DNA of 64,000 nucleotides from Streptomyces hygroscopicus subsp. hygroscopicus (GCF_030269125.1 NZ_BSSM01000014.1:1-64000); one strand, 5' to 3'; counted from the first letter of the stretch, positions 7,748 to 16,692 are shown. The notes: generated by a model not told the origin, from the letters alone. Numbers and translations are program-made.

Positions 7748-9133
7748 TCAGCGCACCCGCAGTGAACGCAGTACGCCATCGGTGGCGTCGCCGTCACCCC
7801 GCTGGCGTAGCTGCACATAGACCTGCGGCTCGGCGGCGCCGTCCGCCGGGACCAGCGCCGACTCGGTGATCGAACCGCCGTCCGGACAGCCGCTCCAGGA
7901 CCGCACCAGGCCGTGCCAGCCGGCACTGCGGAAGCCGCGGCCGCCGGCGTAGTGGCATCCGGTGTGCGCGAGCGCCTTCACCCGGGCGGTGACGTCGCCG
8001 TGCTCGCTGACGCCGACGAACACGCCGTCGACGGGAGCGCCGAGGTCGGGCCAGCGGGACAGGCTGGAGGCCACCACCAGGCCCGGCTCGCGCCCCGCGC
8101 GCAGGCCCAGCACCCGCGGGTCCCAGCCGGAGTCGCGCAGTTCGCGGTCCCAGGCCGCCGGTACCCGGACGCTCACCCTGCCTTCCGAGTCCGCCACCCG
8201 GGCCTGCTCGGCGGTGCCGCCACGGTGGATCACCACGGTCACCGTGACCGCCGCGACCGCCGCCGCGACCAGGGCGGCCACGGACAGCGTCGCCGTGTTC
8301 AGCCGGCCGCGCACCCGGTCCAGCCGCCGCCGCTGCTGCCCGGGACCCGCCGCCAGCCGGTCCAGCTCGGCCGCGAACTGCCGCGCGCCAGGCCAGCGCC
8401 GGGCCCGGTCCGGCTCAAGGGCGCGCAGCAGGGCCCGCGCCACGTCGTCGGCGAGGGAGGGGCGCAGCCGCGCGGGCGGTACCACCTTGCCCGGCGGACC
8501 CGGCACGCACCCGGTGACCAGCTCGTAGCCGACCGCGCCCAGGCTGTAGACGTCGGCCCGCTCGTCGATGCCCGCGCCGGGCTCCGCCTGTTCCGGCGGC
8601 CGGTAGCCCGCCGAGCCCGCCGCCAGGGTGAGCACCGAGCCCTGCGCCAGGCTCTTGGCGAGCCCCAGATCGGCCAGCAGCACCCGCCGGGTGCCGTCCG
8701 GGGCGGTGTGCAGCAGCACATTCGTCGGCTTGATGTCGCGGTGCACGATCCCCGCCTCGTGCAGCGCGGCGGCGGCCCGGGTGGCCTCCGCCGTCAGCGA
8801 CAGCGCCTCCGGCACCGGCAGCGGACCGTCCCTCAGCAGCTCGGCGAGGGTGCCGCCGTCGGCGTACTCCATCACGAAGTACGGCCTGCCGTCCGGGAGT
8901 TCACCGATGTCGTAGACCTGCACGACCCGGCTGGACCCGGCCCGGCGCAACAGCCGCGCCTCGGACAGGAAACGGTCCCGGACGTCCAGCCGGTGCGACC
9001 AGTTCTCGGCGAGGACCTTCACCGCCACCGGGGCCTCCAGCTCCGGGTCGTGGGCGAGCCACACGGTGGCGAACGCGCCGGTGCCCAGCGGTCGTTCGAG
9101 ACGGTACCGGCCGATCCGCTCCAGGGAGTGCAT
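7748..9133 (-). CDS. membrane Ser/Thr protein kinase (PknB-type)
   Basis: The 461-residue protein has a cytoplasmic kinase domain at residues 8-260. The Gly-rich loop is LGTGAFATVW, with ATP Lys39 (VAVK), catalytic loop HRDIKPTN (Asp133, Asn138), and a metal-binding DLG (Asp155) in place of DFG. A transmembrane helix spans about 281-303 (ATLSVAALVAAAVAAVTVTV). An extracellular part of about 155 residues contains two or more cysteines and has no PASTA repeats. The N-terminus fits ATG 9133. It is divergent, 46 bp apart, from an ECF sigma-factor gene, an arrangement that suggests kinase control of the sigma factor. No anti-sigma gene is present here. Confidence 0.92.
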   Translation of the reverse strand: MHSLERIGRYRLERPLGTGAFATVWLAHDPELEAPVAVKVLAENWSHRLDVRDRFLSEARLLRRAGSSRVVQVYDIGELPDGRPYFVMEYADGGTLAELLRDGPLPVPEALSLTAEATRAAAALHEAGIVHRDIKPTNVLLHTAPDGTRRVLLADLGLAKSLAQGSVLTLAAGSAGYRPPEQAEPGAGIDERADVYSLGAVGYELVTGCVPGPPGKVVPPARLRPSLADDVARALLRALEPDRARRWPGARQFAAELDRLAAGPGQQRRRLDRVRGRLNTATLSVAALVAAAVAAVTVTVVIHRGGTAEQARVADSEGRVSVRVPAAWDRELRDSGWDPRVLGLRAGREPGLVVASSLSRWPDLGAPVDGVFVGVSEHGDVTARVKALAHTGCHYAGGRGFRSAGWHGLVRSWSGCPDGGSITESALVPADGAAEPQVYVQLRQRGDGDATDGVLRSLRVR

Positions 9134-9179
9134 ACGACTATCATGCCTGCCCTGAGATCGACTCGAAGGGGGCCGTGAC

Positions 9180-9728
9180 GTGCGGGACGAGGCGCCGGTG
9201 GAGGAACTCGCCCGGCGTGCCGCCGCCGGGGACACCGAGGCCCTGGACCGGCTGCTGGCCGAGGTGCGGCCCGAGGTCGTACGCCGCTGCGGGCGCTTCC
9301 TGCCCTGCCGAGAGGACGCCGAGGAGGCCGCCCAGGACGTGCTGCTCCAAGTGGCCCGCCGCGTGGGTACCTTCGAGGGCCGCAGCCGCTTCGGCACCTG
9401 GCTGTACACCGTGGTCGCCAACTGCTGCCGGCAGAAGTACCGCGAGCTGAAGCGGCGGGCCGCCGAACAGCCCTTCCCCGTCGAGCGGGAGCACGCGGTC
9501 GACCCGCGCACCACCAGCGTCATCGCCGGTTCCCGGGTGGACCTGCTGGAGGCGCTGGAGCGGCTGGAGCGGGAGCACCCGCGGCTGGTCGCGCCGCTGG
9601 TCTACCGGGACATCTGCCAACTGGACTACGCCGAGGCCGCCGAGCGCGCCGGCGTCCCGCTCGGCACCTTCAAGTCCCGTCTGCACGAGGCCCGCAGACA
9701 GGTGAGACCCTGGCTCACGGGCTTCTGA
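9180..9728 (+). CDS. ECF-type RNA polymerase sigma factor
   Basis: This 182-residue sigma-70-family factor has only regions 2 and 4. Region 2 runs from about residue 8 to 85 (EDAEEAAQDVLLQVARRVGTFEG, then FGTWLYTVVANCCRQKYRE). Region 4 runs from about 115 to 178 (LVYRDICQLDYAEAAERAGVPLGTFKSRLHEARRQVR). GTG 9180 is preceded by AAGGGGG with 7-base spacing. It is divergent from the membrane Ser/Thr kinase gene. No gene for a zinc-binding anti-sigma factor lies next to it, unlike most Streptomyces ECF factors. Promoter targets are not identifiable here. The gene ends 6 bp from the convergent phosphatase gene. Confidence 0.9.
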   Translation: MRDEAPVEELARRAAAGDTEALDRLLAEVRPEVVRRCGRFLPCREDAEEAAQDVLLQVARRVGTFEGRSRFGTWLYTVVANCCRQKYRELKRRAAEQPFPVEREHAVDPRTTSVIAGSRVDLLEALERLEREHPRLVAPLVYRDICQLDYAEAAERAGVPLGTFKSRLHEARRQVRPWLTGF

Positions 9729-9734
9729 CGACGG

Positions 9735-12107
9735 CTACCGGTCCTCCTCGAACACGGACAGCTCCGCCCAGATCGTCTTGCCGGCCGCGGTGTACCGGCT
9801 GCCCCAGCGCTGGGTGAGCTGGGCGACCAGCAGCAGCCCCCGGCCGCCCTCGTCGAAGGTCTTGGCCCGGCGCAGGTGCGGGGCGGTGTGATTGGTGTCG
9901 GAGACCTCGCAGGTCAGTGTGGCCGCGTCATGGATCAGCCGGAGACGGATCGGACGGGCGCCGTAGCGGATGGCGTTGGTGACCAGCTCGCTGACCACCA
10001 GCTCCGCGGTGAACGTGGCCTCGCTGAGCCCCCAGACGTCCAGTTGCTCCACCGCCTGCTTGCGGATCGGCGCGACCAGCGCCGGGTCCGCCGGGATGTC
10101 CCAGGTCGCCACCTGGGAGGCGGGCAGGCCCTGGGTGCGGGCGAGCAGCAGCGCCACGTCGTCGGAGGCGCCGCCGTAGGGCAGCAGGGTGCGCAGGACG
10201 TGGTCGCAGGAGGCGTCGAGCGAGCGGGCGGGCGCGCCCAGCGCCTCGAAGAGCATCGCGCGTCCGATGTCGCTCTCCCGCTCCCGGGACTTGACCAGGC
10301 CGTCCGTGTACAGCGCGAGCACGGTGCCCTCGGGCAGCCGCACCTCGGCGGACTCGAAGGGCAGCCCGCCCAGGCCCAGCGGCGGTCCCGCGGGCAGGTC
10401 CAGCTCGTGCGGGCGGCCGGCCGGCGGCAGCAGCACGGGGGGCGGGTGCCCGGCGCGGGCCAGCGTGCAGGCCCGCGACACCGGGTCGTACACCGCGTAC
10501 AGACAGGTCGCGCCGACTCCCGCGCCGCCGTCGCCGGCCTCCTCCGCGAGCCGCACCACCAGGTCGTCCAGGTGGGTCAGCAGCTCGTCCGGGGCCAGGT
10601 CGATGTCCGCGAGGGTGCGTACGGCGGTGCGCAGCCGGCCCATGGTGGCCGAGGCCTGGATGCCGTGCCCGACCACGTCCCCGACGACCATCGCGACCCG
10701 CAGCCCCGACAGCGGGATCACGTCGAACCAGTCGCCGCCCACACCCGCCCGCGCCGCCGGCAGATAGCGGGAGGAGACCTCCAGCGCGGCCGTGTGCGGC
10801 AGTGTGCGGGGCAGCAGGCTGCGTTGCAGGGCGAGGGCGGTCTCCCGCTCGCGCGAGTAGCGCCGGGCGTTGTCGATGCAGACCGCGGCACGGGCGGTGA
10901 TCTCCTCGGCCAGCATCCGGTCGTCCGCGTCGAAGCCGTCCGGGCGCCGGTGCCGGATGAACACCGCGACGCCCAGGGTGAGGCCGCGGGCCCGCACCGG
11001 GACCGACATCGCGGAGTGGATGCCGAAGAGGCGCACCGACCGGGTGCGCGCGCTGTTCCAGTTCATCCACGTGTTCATGTCGCCCGCGATCTTCGAGGCG
11101 ATGATGGTGCGGCCCGCGGTCAGCGAGTCCGCCTGCGGGGAGCCGCTCGGGTAGCGCTCGGTCTGCCCCGGCTTCATCACCGCCTCCGGCACTCCCTCCA
11201 GGACCGAGCGGTGGGCGGCCCGGCGCAGGGTGACCGGGGTGGCGACGCGGGCCGGCGGCTCACCGCCGTGCTCCTCGGGGTCCAGCAGGTCGACGGTGAC
11301 GAAGTCGGCGAGCGCCGGCACGCACATGTCGGCCAGTTCCTGCGCCGTGCGGGTGACGTCGAGGGTGGTGCCGATGCGCACGCTCGCCTCGTTGACCAGC
11401 TGAAGCCGCTGCCGGGCCCGCTGGCTGTCGCTGACGTCGTGCGCGGCCAGGCACACACCGCGCACCCGGCCCGCGCGGTCCTTCACCGGGGCCATCCGGG
11501 CGAGCCAGGCGTGCGCCCGTAGCTCGCCGCCCGCCCGCATGACGGTCTGCACGTCCAGCGGCCGGCCGGTGGCCAGCACCTCGCGCATGCTCCGCGTCAG
11601 TTCCTCGCTCTGCGGCCCCTCGACCAGCTCGGAGAAGCGCAGGCCCCGCGCGTGCTCCTCCGGGAGCCCGGAGACCGCGGCCATGGCGTCGTTCATCCGG
11701 CGCAACCGCAGTTCCTCGTCGTACACCGCGATGGCGCACGGCGACTGGATCAGGCCCGCCTCGGCCAGCGGATCGTCCTCGGCGGGCGGCTCCGCGCCGG
11801 TCAGCGGGGTGACCAGGATCCACCGGCCCCCGTCGCCGTCGGCGGCCGGATGGTGCCGGGCGAGCAGCCACACGTCGACGCTGTGGCCGTCGTGGTGGCG
11901 CAGCGCGAGCGTGCCGTGCCAGCGGGAGCGCCGGGGCAGGGCGGGGGCGGGGCCGGTGAGCAGATCGGTGGCGGGGTGGCCCACGACGGCCTCGGCGGCG
12001 TGGCCGAGCAGGCGCCGCGCGCCCTCGTTCCACTCCACCAGCGTTCCGTCGTCATCGATGACCGCTCGGGCCGTCGCCGCCTCGTCGAACGGATAGCCCC
12101 GGCTCAT
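9735..12107 (-). CDS. PAS-PAS-GAF-PP2C(SpoIIE)-HATPase regulatory phosphatase
   Basis: This 790-residue multi-sensor protein has two PAS domains at about 5-110 and 120-230 (second has MNDAMAAVSGLPEEHARGL). A GAF domain follows at about 240-410 (PALADFVTVDLLD...RAAVCIDNARRYSRE). A SpoIIE/PP2C phosphatase spans about 425-645 (VGGDWFDVIPL, GDVVGHG, ALYTDGL, GASDDVALLLAR). A C-terminal HATPase anti-sigma-type kinase domain spans about 655-785 (ELVTNAIRYG, EGGRGLLLV). Such proteins control sigma-B-like partner switching through anti-anti-sigma phosphorylation; no STAS partner is adjacent. ATG 12107 is chosen because GGGAG lies 8 bases upstream. GTG 12134 has no ribosome site. Confidence 0.92.
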   Translation of the reverse strand: MSRGYPFDEAATARAVIDDDGTLVEWNEGARRLLGHAAEAVVGHPATDLLTGPAPALPRRSRWHGTLALRHHDGHSVDVWLLARHHPAADGDGGRWILVTPLTGAEPPAEDDPLAEAGLIQSPCAIAVYDEELRLRRMNDAMAAVSGLPEEHARGLRFSELVEGPQSEELTRSMREVLATGRPLDVQTVMRAGGELRAHAWLARMAPVKDRAGRVRGVCLAAHDVSDSQRARQRLQLVNEASVRIGTTLDVTRTAQELADMCVPALADFVTVDLLDPEEHGGEPPARVATPVTLRRAAHRSVLEGVPEAVMKPGQTERYPSGSPQADSLTAGRTIIASKIAGDMNTWMNWNSARTRSVRLFGIHSAMSVPVRARGLTLGVAVFIRHRRPDGFDADDRMLAEEITARAAVCIDNARRYSRERETALALQRSLLPRTLPHTAALEVSSRYLPAARAGVGGDWFDVIPLSGLRVAMVVGDVVGHGIQASATMGRLRTAVRTLADIDLAPDELLTHLDDLVVRLAEEAGDGGAGVGATCLYAVYDPVSRACTLARAGHPPPVLLPPAGRPHELDLPAGPPLGLGGLPFESAEVRLPEGTVLALYTDGLVKSRERESDIGRAMLFEALGAPARSLDASCDHVLRTLLPYGGASDDVALLLARTQGLPASQVATWDIPADPALVAPIRKQAVEQLDVWGLSEATFTAELVVSELVTNAIRYGARPIRLRLIHDAATLTCEVSDTNHTAPHLRRAKTFDEGGRGLLLVAQLTQRWGSRYTAAGKTIWAELSVFEEDR

Positions 12108-12327
12108 CGTCGCCGCTCCCAAGCGCACACTCACAGTGATCAGTTGGCACGTCTCGCGACTTCCAGCCTAGTGCTTCGCGCCCGGGGGTGAGCGCCGGGC
12201 GGGGTGGGGCCGGGAGCGCGGGTGCCTGACGCGCGCGGTGAGTGGCGGCCGGTCCGTGCCGCCCCCGCCGTGCGGCCGCGGGAGGAAGGACGCCGCGCCG
12301 CTCTTGCCGGCGGAAGGCCGGCGGTGG

Positions 12328-12865
12328 TCACTTCGCGTCGTGGAAGACCAGGCCCAGCGTGCGCCGCCGTCCGGAGCGTACGGTGCTCACCCCGTGCCGC
12401 ATCGCGCCGGCCGACCAGCCGCGGCGGGAGCGCACGGGGCGGTCCCGGGTGGTGAAGACCAGCCCGTGGCCCTGGCGCAGCGCGGATGGGGGTCGGCGCC
12501 GAGGGCCCGGCCCACGGCCTGGGTACGGGCCCGGGGCAGGCCCAGGGGCGCGGTCAGTCGGCCGTAGGCGGTCGTCGTCCCGTAGGGGATGTCCTCCAGG
12601 GCCCGCCAGACCGCCTGCCGGAACGGCGTCCCGGTGGCGGTGGGGGGAGTTCGAAGCGCGGGAGCCTGCCCGCGAAGTACGCGTCCAGCCGCCGGTGCGC
12701 CTCGGCGAACGGGCGGTCGTCACGCTCCCCGGACGGGATCTCCCAGGCGGGCAGGGACAGCGGGGTGAGGGTGGACCCGGCGGGGGAGCGCGCCCCGGTC
12801 AGCGGCAGCTCGCCCGGGGGGCTGGGGTGGAGGGTGTGGACGGTGCTCATCGGTCCCTTGCTCAT
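12328..12865 (-). pseudogene. composite pseudogene: Ogt-type methyltransferase fused to 2OG-Fe(II) oxygenase tail
   Basis: A normal start (ATG 12865 or 12850 behind GAGGAGG) opens a methylated-DNA-protein-cysteine methyltransferase: MSTVHTLHPSPPGELPLTG, then FAEAHRRLDAYFAGRLPRFELP. The frame shifts near 12650. The next piece continues GTPFRQAVWRALEDIPYGTTTAYGRL...AVGRALGADP in another frame. The sequence then jumps, before the active-site PCHR motif, into a different protein ending. GLVFTTRDRPVRSRRGWSAGAMRHGVSTVRSGRRRTLGLVFHDAK resembles the C-terminus of AlkB-type 2OG-Fe(II) oxygenases, read to TGA 12328. A deletion joining two neighbouring alkylation-repair genes explains this. The catalytic Cys is absent, so no repair activity is expected. 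Confidence 0.75.
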
Positions 12866-13016
12866 CGGTCCTCCTCGCAAGGCTTTCCGTTCCGCGGTCG
12901 AGTCTGCTGCGCCGAACGGCCCGGGACCGGCGGGAATCGGACATGGCCCTCCGCCGTCCCGGGTAAGGGCAGGTACCCCACCGCATATGAGCTGACCTGC
13001 GGATATTTACGGCTGA

Positions 13017-13034
13017 GTACCCGAGGGGTACGGT
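13017..13034 (+). promoter_or_regulatory. candidate operator and -10 element of toxin-antitoxin operon
   Basis: GTACCC-GAG-GGGTAC (13017-13031) is a perfect 6-bp inverted repeat ending 10 bases before the ATG at 13042. It overlaps TACGGT (13029-13034), which fits an actinomycete TANNNT -10 element. That spacing would place transcription start at or next to the ATG, giving a leaderless mRNA, and no ribosome site is seen. An autorepressor site for the antitoxin is inferred. Confidence 0.5.
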
Positions 13035-13041
13035 TTGGCCC

Positions 13042-13281
13042 ATGCCAGCTCTCAACGTGGAGTTCAGTGACCGGGAACTAGAGGACCTGCGGCAGATCGC
13101 CAAGGAGCGCGGTACGTCGATGAAGGCCCTCGTCCGCGAGGCCGCCGCCGCCGACATCGCCCGCCACCGGGCGCTGAAGGAGGGCGCCGAGGCGTTCCGC
13201 AGCTTCTTCACCACGCACGCCGAGGAGTTCGCCGCCGCGTTCCCCGAGGACGAGCCGCCCGCGCGGGGCGAGGCCGCCTGA
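13042..13281 (+). CDS. small antitoxin-like protein (ribbon-helix-helix type)
   Basis: The 79-residue protein starts with a beta strand and helix-turn-helix pattern (LNVEFSDRELEDLRQIAKERGTSMKALVREAAAADIARHR) like CopG/Arc-type DNA-binding antitoxins. The acidic C-terminal tail (EFAAAFPEDEPPARG) could wrap the partner toxin. It is followed immediately by the Fic/Doc-like gene; its TGA ends at 13281 and GTG/ATG follow at 13282/13285. The inferred role is antitoxin and autorepressor acting at the palindrome 13017-13031. No ribosome-binding site precedes ATG 13042, consistent with leaderless translation. Confidence 0.75.
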   Translation: MPALNVEFSDRELEDLRQIAKERGTSMKALVREAAAADIARHRALKEGAEAFRSFFTTHAEEFAAAFPEDEPPARGEAA

Positions 13282-13284
13282 GTG

Positions 13285-13662
13285 ATGCCGCCCGTCATCC
13301 ACATCGATGTCCCGTGGCTGCTCCAGCGGCACGAGGAGGTCCTGCCCGAACAGCCCGCGGTCGACGACTTCTCCGCGCTGGTCGCCGCCGTCGCCCGGCA
13401 CCGGGTGGACCCGCCCCGGCTCGGCGTGGACTCCGATCCCGCCTGGCGGGCCGCCGCCCTGCTGCACACCCTCGCCCTGCTCAAGCCGCTGCCCGCGGCC
13501 AACGCGCGCTTCGCCTGCGCCACCGCGGTCGCCTACATGTTCGTCAGCGGCGTCGGCATCGACCCGCCCTACGGCGCGCTGGTGGACCTCGCCCGTGATC
13601 TGATCTCCGGCAAGACCGACGTGTACGGGGCCGCCGACCGGCTCCGCTCCTGGCAGATCTGA
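13285..13662 (+). CDS. Fic/Doc-family toxin component with degenerate Fic motif
   Basis: The 125-residue protein matches the short all-helical Doc-like toxins common in Streptomyces: IHIDVPWLLQRHEEVLP, DFSALVAAVARH, and a helix pair around LLHTLALLKPLPAANARFACATAVAYMF. The canonical Fic active-site loop HPFx(D/G)GNxR appears as KPLPAANAR, so the catalytic His is replaced by Lys and the Gly-Asn is altered. AMP-transfer or kinase activity is therefore doubtful unless this subfamily uses another chemistry. ATG 13285 or GTG 13282 could start translation, coupled to the antitoxin stop. The pair is probably a chromosomal toxin-antitoxin module. Confidence 0.75.
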   Translation: MPPVIHIDVPWLLQRHEEVLPEQPAVDDFSALVAAVARHRVDPPRLGVDSDPAWRAAALLHTLALLKPLPAANARFACATAVAYMFVSGVGIDPPYGALVDLARDLISGKTDVYGAADRLRSWQI

Positions 13663-13829
13663 ACATCCCCGCCCGGCGGTCGAGTTGGGACAGACCGTCC
13701 GCCGACTTCCCGGAATGTCCCCTGCGCGCCGCCCGCCGTCGCCCCTGCCCGCGGCCGCCGCGCACAGTCGGTCCCGCGATCCGCGATTCCTGTCGCAGTC
13801 CGTAGGCCGAGAGGGAAGCTGGTGCAGCG

Positions 13830-14975
13830 GTGGCCGAAGTCACTGCCCGGACGCACGTGGACGTACGCGACCGGGCCACATGGACGGAACTCTTCTACGA
13901 CCTGGTGCTCGCCTTCGGGGTCAGCCAGGTCGCCCACGTGCTCGCCCTGCACCCCGGCTGGTCGCGCCTCGGCAGCTGCCTGCTCGTCCTGGTGCCGCTG
14001 TGGTGGGCGTGGGTCGACGTCGTGATGGCGATGAACGCCGTGCACGAGACCAACATGCAGCGTGTGTTCCTGCTGCTGGCCGGCCTCGCCACCTACGGGA
14101 TGGGCATGTCCGCGCAGCACGCGCTGGAGAGCAGACCCGAGGCGCTCCTGTACGCGGGCAGCTATCTCGCCCTGAGACTGCTCATCGGCGAGGCCATCCG
14201 GCGTGAGTGCGCCCACTACACCATCCACCCCTACCGGGCGGGACTCGCCTTCGCGCTGGCGCTGTTCGCGGTGACCGCGCTGCCGGACCGGATGCGCGTC
14301 GCCGGGTGGGCGATCGCCGTGGTCGCCGAGATCCTCGCACCCCTCGTCCTCAGCAGCCATCTGCGGCAGCTGGCCTTCGGCGTCAACCACCTACCGGAGA
14401 GGTTCGGCCTGTTCATCATCATCGCGCTCGGCGAGAACGTCGTCTCCGTCGGCGCCTGGGTGGGCGGTCGCCGCCTCGGTGCGACCGAACTTGCCGCCGT
14501 CGCCCTCGCGTTCCTCACCGGATGCGGCCTGTGGTGGCTCTACTTCCACCTGGCCGCGTCCGCCGTCGCGCACGCCCTGCGCACCCATCCCACACCGGCC
14601 GTCGTCGTGCGCGACGTGCTCAGCTACGGCCATCTCGCCCTGGTGTCCGGTCTGTTGCTGGTCGCCGTGGGTGCCGACCGGATCGTCGCCGAACCGTCCG
14701 CGACCCCGCACCGGCTCGCCGCGGGACTGCTGCCCGTCGGCGCCGCCCTGTTCACCCTGACCTTCTGCTACACCCGCCGCAGGATGTTCGGGGCCGCCTC
14801 CCTGACCCGCTTCGCCGCCGGACTCGCGCTGCTCGGCCTCGCCGTCGCCGCGCCCCTGGTCCCGGGCCTCGCCACGCTCGGCGCCGTGGCGTTCGTGCTC
14901 GTCGCCGTCAACGGCCTGGAGCACTGGCTCCTGACCGGCGGCCGGCAGGTACCGATGATCTTCGTCAGACGCTGA
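13830..14975 (+). CDS. low temperature requirement protein A (LtrA) family membrane protein
   Basis: The 381-residue protein has about ten hydrophobic segments and the LtrA signatures WTELFYDLVLAFGVSQVAHVL near the start and RFGLFIIIALGENVVSVGAWV in the middle. The family was named from a Listeria low-temperature growth mutant; its molecular function is unknown. GTG 13830 is chosen because the conserved protein begins just after it, and GGGAAG lies 11 bases upstream. It is a single gene, with 246 bp to the next. Confidence 0.88.
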   Translation: MAEVTARTHVDVRDRATWTELFYDLVLAFGVSQVAHVLALHPGWSRLGSCLLVLVPLWWAWVDVVMAMNAVHETNMQRVFLLLAGLATYGMGMSAQHALESRPEALLYAGSYLALRLLIGEAIRRECAHYTIHPYRAGLAFALALFAVTALPDRMRVAGWAIAVVAEILAPLVLSSHLRQLAFGVNHLPERFGLFIIIALGENVVSVGAWVGGRRLGATELAAVALAFLTGCGLWWLYFHLAASAVAHALRTHPTPAVVVRDVLSYGHLALVSGLLLVAVGADRIVAEPSATPHRLAAGLLPVGAALFTLTFCYTRRRMFGAASLTRFAAGLALLGLAVAAPLVPGLATLGAVAFVLVAVNGLEHWLLTGGRQVPMIFVRR

Positions 14976-15221
14976 GACCGGCGCTGACGACCGGCGCGGA
15001 GACCGGCGCCGGGCCAGGCACCGGGACGGATGCCCCACCGCCCGGCGCCCCCTCCGGACTCACCCTCAAGTGGCCAGGTACCGATGGCGACTTGACGCAG
15101 TGCACGATCCCCGCCCCGCCGACCGGCGACCGCCTCCCGCCCGCCCCTAGCTTTCTCGGGTGCCCGGCCGCGGCGTGCGGCGTGTGACAGCCCCGGCAAC
15201 CGTTCGCGAAGGAGTGCTCCG

Positions 15222-16685
15222 ATGACGATCCCGACGACCCAGGCTGTCGACGACGGCAATCTGTTCATCGACGGCAAGTTCCAGCCCGCAGACTCCCGAG
15301 AGACCGTCCAGGACATCAACCCGGCGACAGAGCAGCCGATATGCGAGGTGGCCTGGGCCGGTCCGAGCGACCTCGACCGCGCCGTGCAGGCGGCGCGCCG
15401 CGCCTTCGACGTGGGGCCCTGGCCCTCGATGCCGGCCAAGGAGCGCGGCCGGCTGATGCTGCGCATAGCCGACGGCATCGAGGCCGCCGGGGAGGAGCTG
15501 GCCCTGCTGGAGACCCTCGACGTCGGCAAGCCGATCACCTTCACGCGCGGCTTCGACGTACGGGCCGCGGCCGAGATCTTCCGCTACTACGCCGGCATGG
15601 TCGAGCAGCTGGAGGGCGCGGCCCGCCCGGCCGGCGCCCGCTCGCTCCAGTACACGCGCCGCGAGCCCGTCGGCGTGGTCGGTGCCATCACCCCCTTCAA
15701 CTTCCCGCTGAACCTCGCGGTCAACAAGATCGCCCCGGCGCTCGCCGCGGGCAACACGATCGTCCACAAGCCCGCCGAGCAGACCCCGCTGACCGCCCTC
15801 GCGCTCGCCCGGATCATGGCCGAGGCGGGCCTGCCGGAGGGCGTGCACAACGTGGTCACCGGCGGCGGCGCGACCGTCGGCGCGGCCCTCGTCGAGCACC
15901 CCGGCATCGACAAGATCTCCTTCACCGGCTCCACGGCCACCGGCAAGCGGCTGATCGCGGCCGCGGCCGGCACGCTGAAGAAGGTCACCGTCGAACTCGG
16001 CGGCAAGGGCGCCAACATCGTCTTCGGCGACGCGGACATCGAACCGGCCGTGCAGGCGGCGTTCCAGGCCGGGTTCTTCAACACCGGCCAGTTCTGCATG
16101 AGCGGCTCGCGGCTGCTGGTGCACCGCTCCGTGCACGACCAGGTGGTGGACGCGCTGACCGGCGTACTCGGCGCGATCCCCGTCGGCGACCCGCTGGACG
16201 AGACCACCGTGCTCGGCCCGCTGGCCCACCGCCAGCAGCTCGACAAGGTCGTCGAATACGTCGGCATCGGACAGGAGGAGGGCGCCACCGTCGCCTACGG
16301 CGGTGCGCGCGGCCACGACGGGCCCGGTTACTTCCACCAGCCCACGCTCTTCACCGGCGCGAACCCCCAGATGCGCATCGCGCAGGAGGAGATCTTCGGT
16401 CCGGTCGTCACGGTGCTGCCGTTCGACACCGACGAGGAGGCCGTCGAGATCGCCAACGGCACGCCGTACGGGCTCGCCGCGGGTCTGCACACCCGCGACG
16501 TGCGCCGCGCCCACACCGTGGCCGCCCGGCTCCAGGCGGGCATCGTCTGGGTCAACACCTGGGCGGCGTTCGAGAACTCCACCTCCTTCGGCGGCTACAA
16601 GTCCTCCGGCTACGGCCGGGAGCTGGGCCCCGAGGGCATCGAGGAGTACCTGCAGTACAAGACCGTGTACGTCAATGTTGATTGA
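15222..16685 (+). CDS. NAD(P)-dependent aldehyde dehydrogenase
   Basis: This 487-residue full-length ALDH oxidises an aldehyde to the acid. Conserved features are ITPFNFPLNLAVNKIAPALAAGN (oxyanion Asn), HKPAEQTPL (cofactor Lys), FTGSTATGKRL (Rossmann turn), VELGGKGANIVF (general-base Glu), GQFCMSGSRL (nucleophilic Cys) and EEIFGPVV. The closest types are betaine/aromatic aldehyde dehydrogenases, and the substrate is not determinable. ATG 15222 has AAGGAG 7 bases upstream. The stop is 7 bp from the MFS gene, whose ribosome site overlaps the end of this gene, so they are translationally linked. With the FAD oxidase downstream it may form an oxidation-and-export unit. Confidence 0.93.
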   Translation: MTIPTTQAVDDGNLFIDGKFQPADSRETVQDINPATEQPICEVAWAGPSDLDRAVQAARRAFDVGPWPSMPAKERGRLMLRIADGIEAAGEELALLETLDVGKPITFTRGFDVRAAAEIFRYYAGMVEQLEGAARPAGARSLQYTRREPVGVVGAITPFNFPLNLAVNKIAPALAAGNTIVHKPAEQTPLTALALARIMAEAGLPEGVHNVVTGGGATVGAALVEHPGIDKISFTGSTATGKRLIAAAAGTLKKVTVELGGKGANIVFGDADIEPAVQAAFQAGFFNTGQFCMSGSRLLVHRSVHDQVVDALTGVLGAIPVGDPLDETTVLGPLAHRQQLDKVVEYVGIGQEEGATVAYGGARGHDGPGYFHQPTLFTGANPQMRIAQEEIFGPVVTVLPFDTDEEAVEIANGTPYGLAAGLHTRDVRRAHTVAARLQAGIVWVNTWAAFENSTSFGGYKSSGYGRELGPEGIEEYLQYKTVYVNVD

Positions 16686-16692
16686 GGTAGAG

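Noticed and set aside
14976..15221. Three GACCGGCGC copies near 14983-15013 as a regulatory repeat
   Set aside because: They are short, GC-biased and irregularly spaced, and do not form a convincing hairpin; probably chance.
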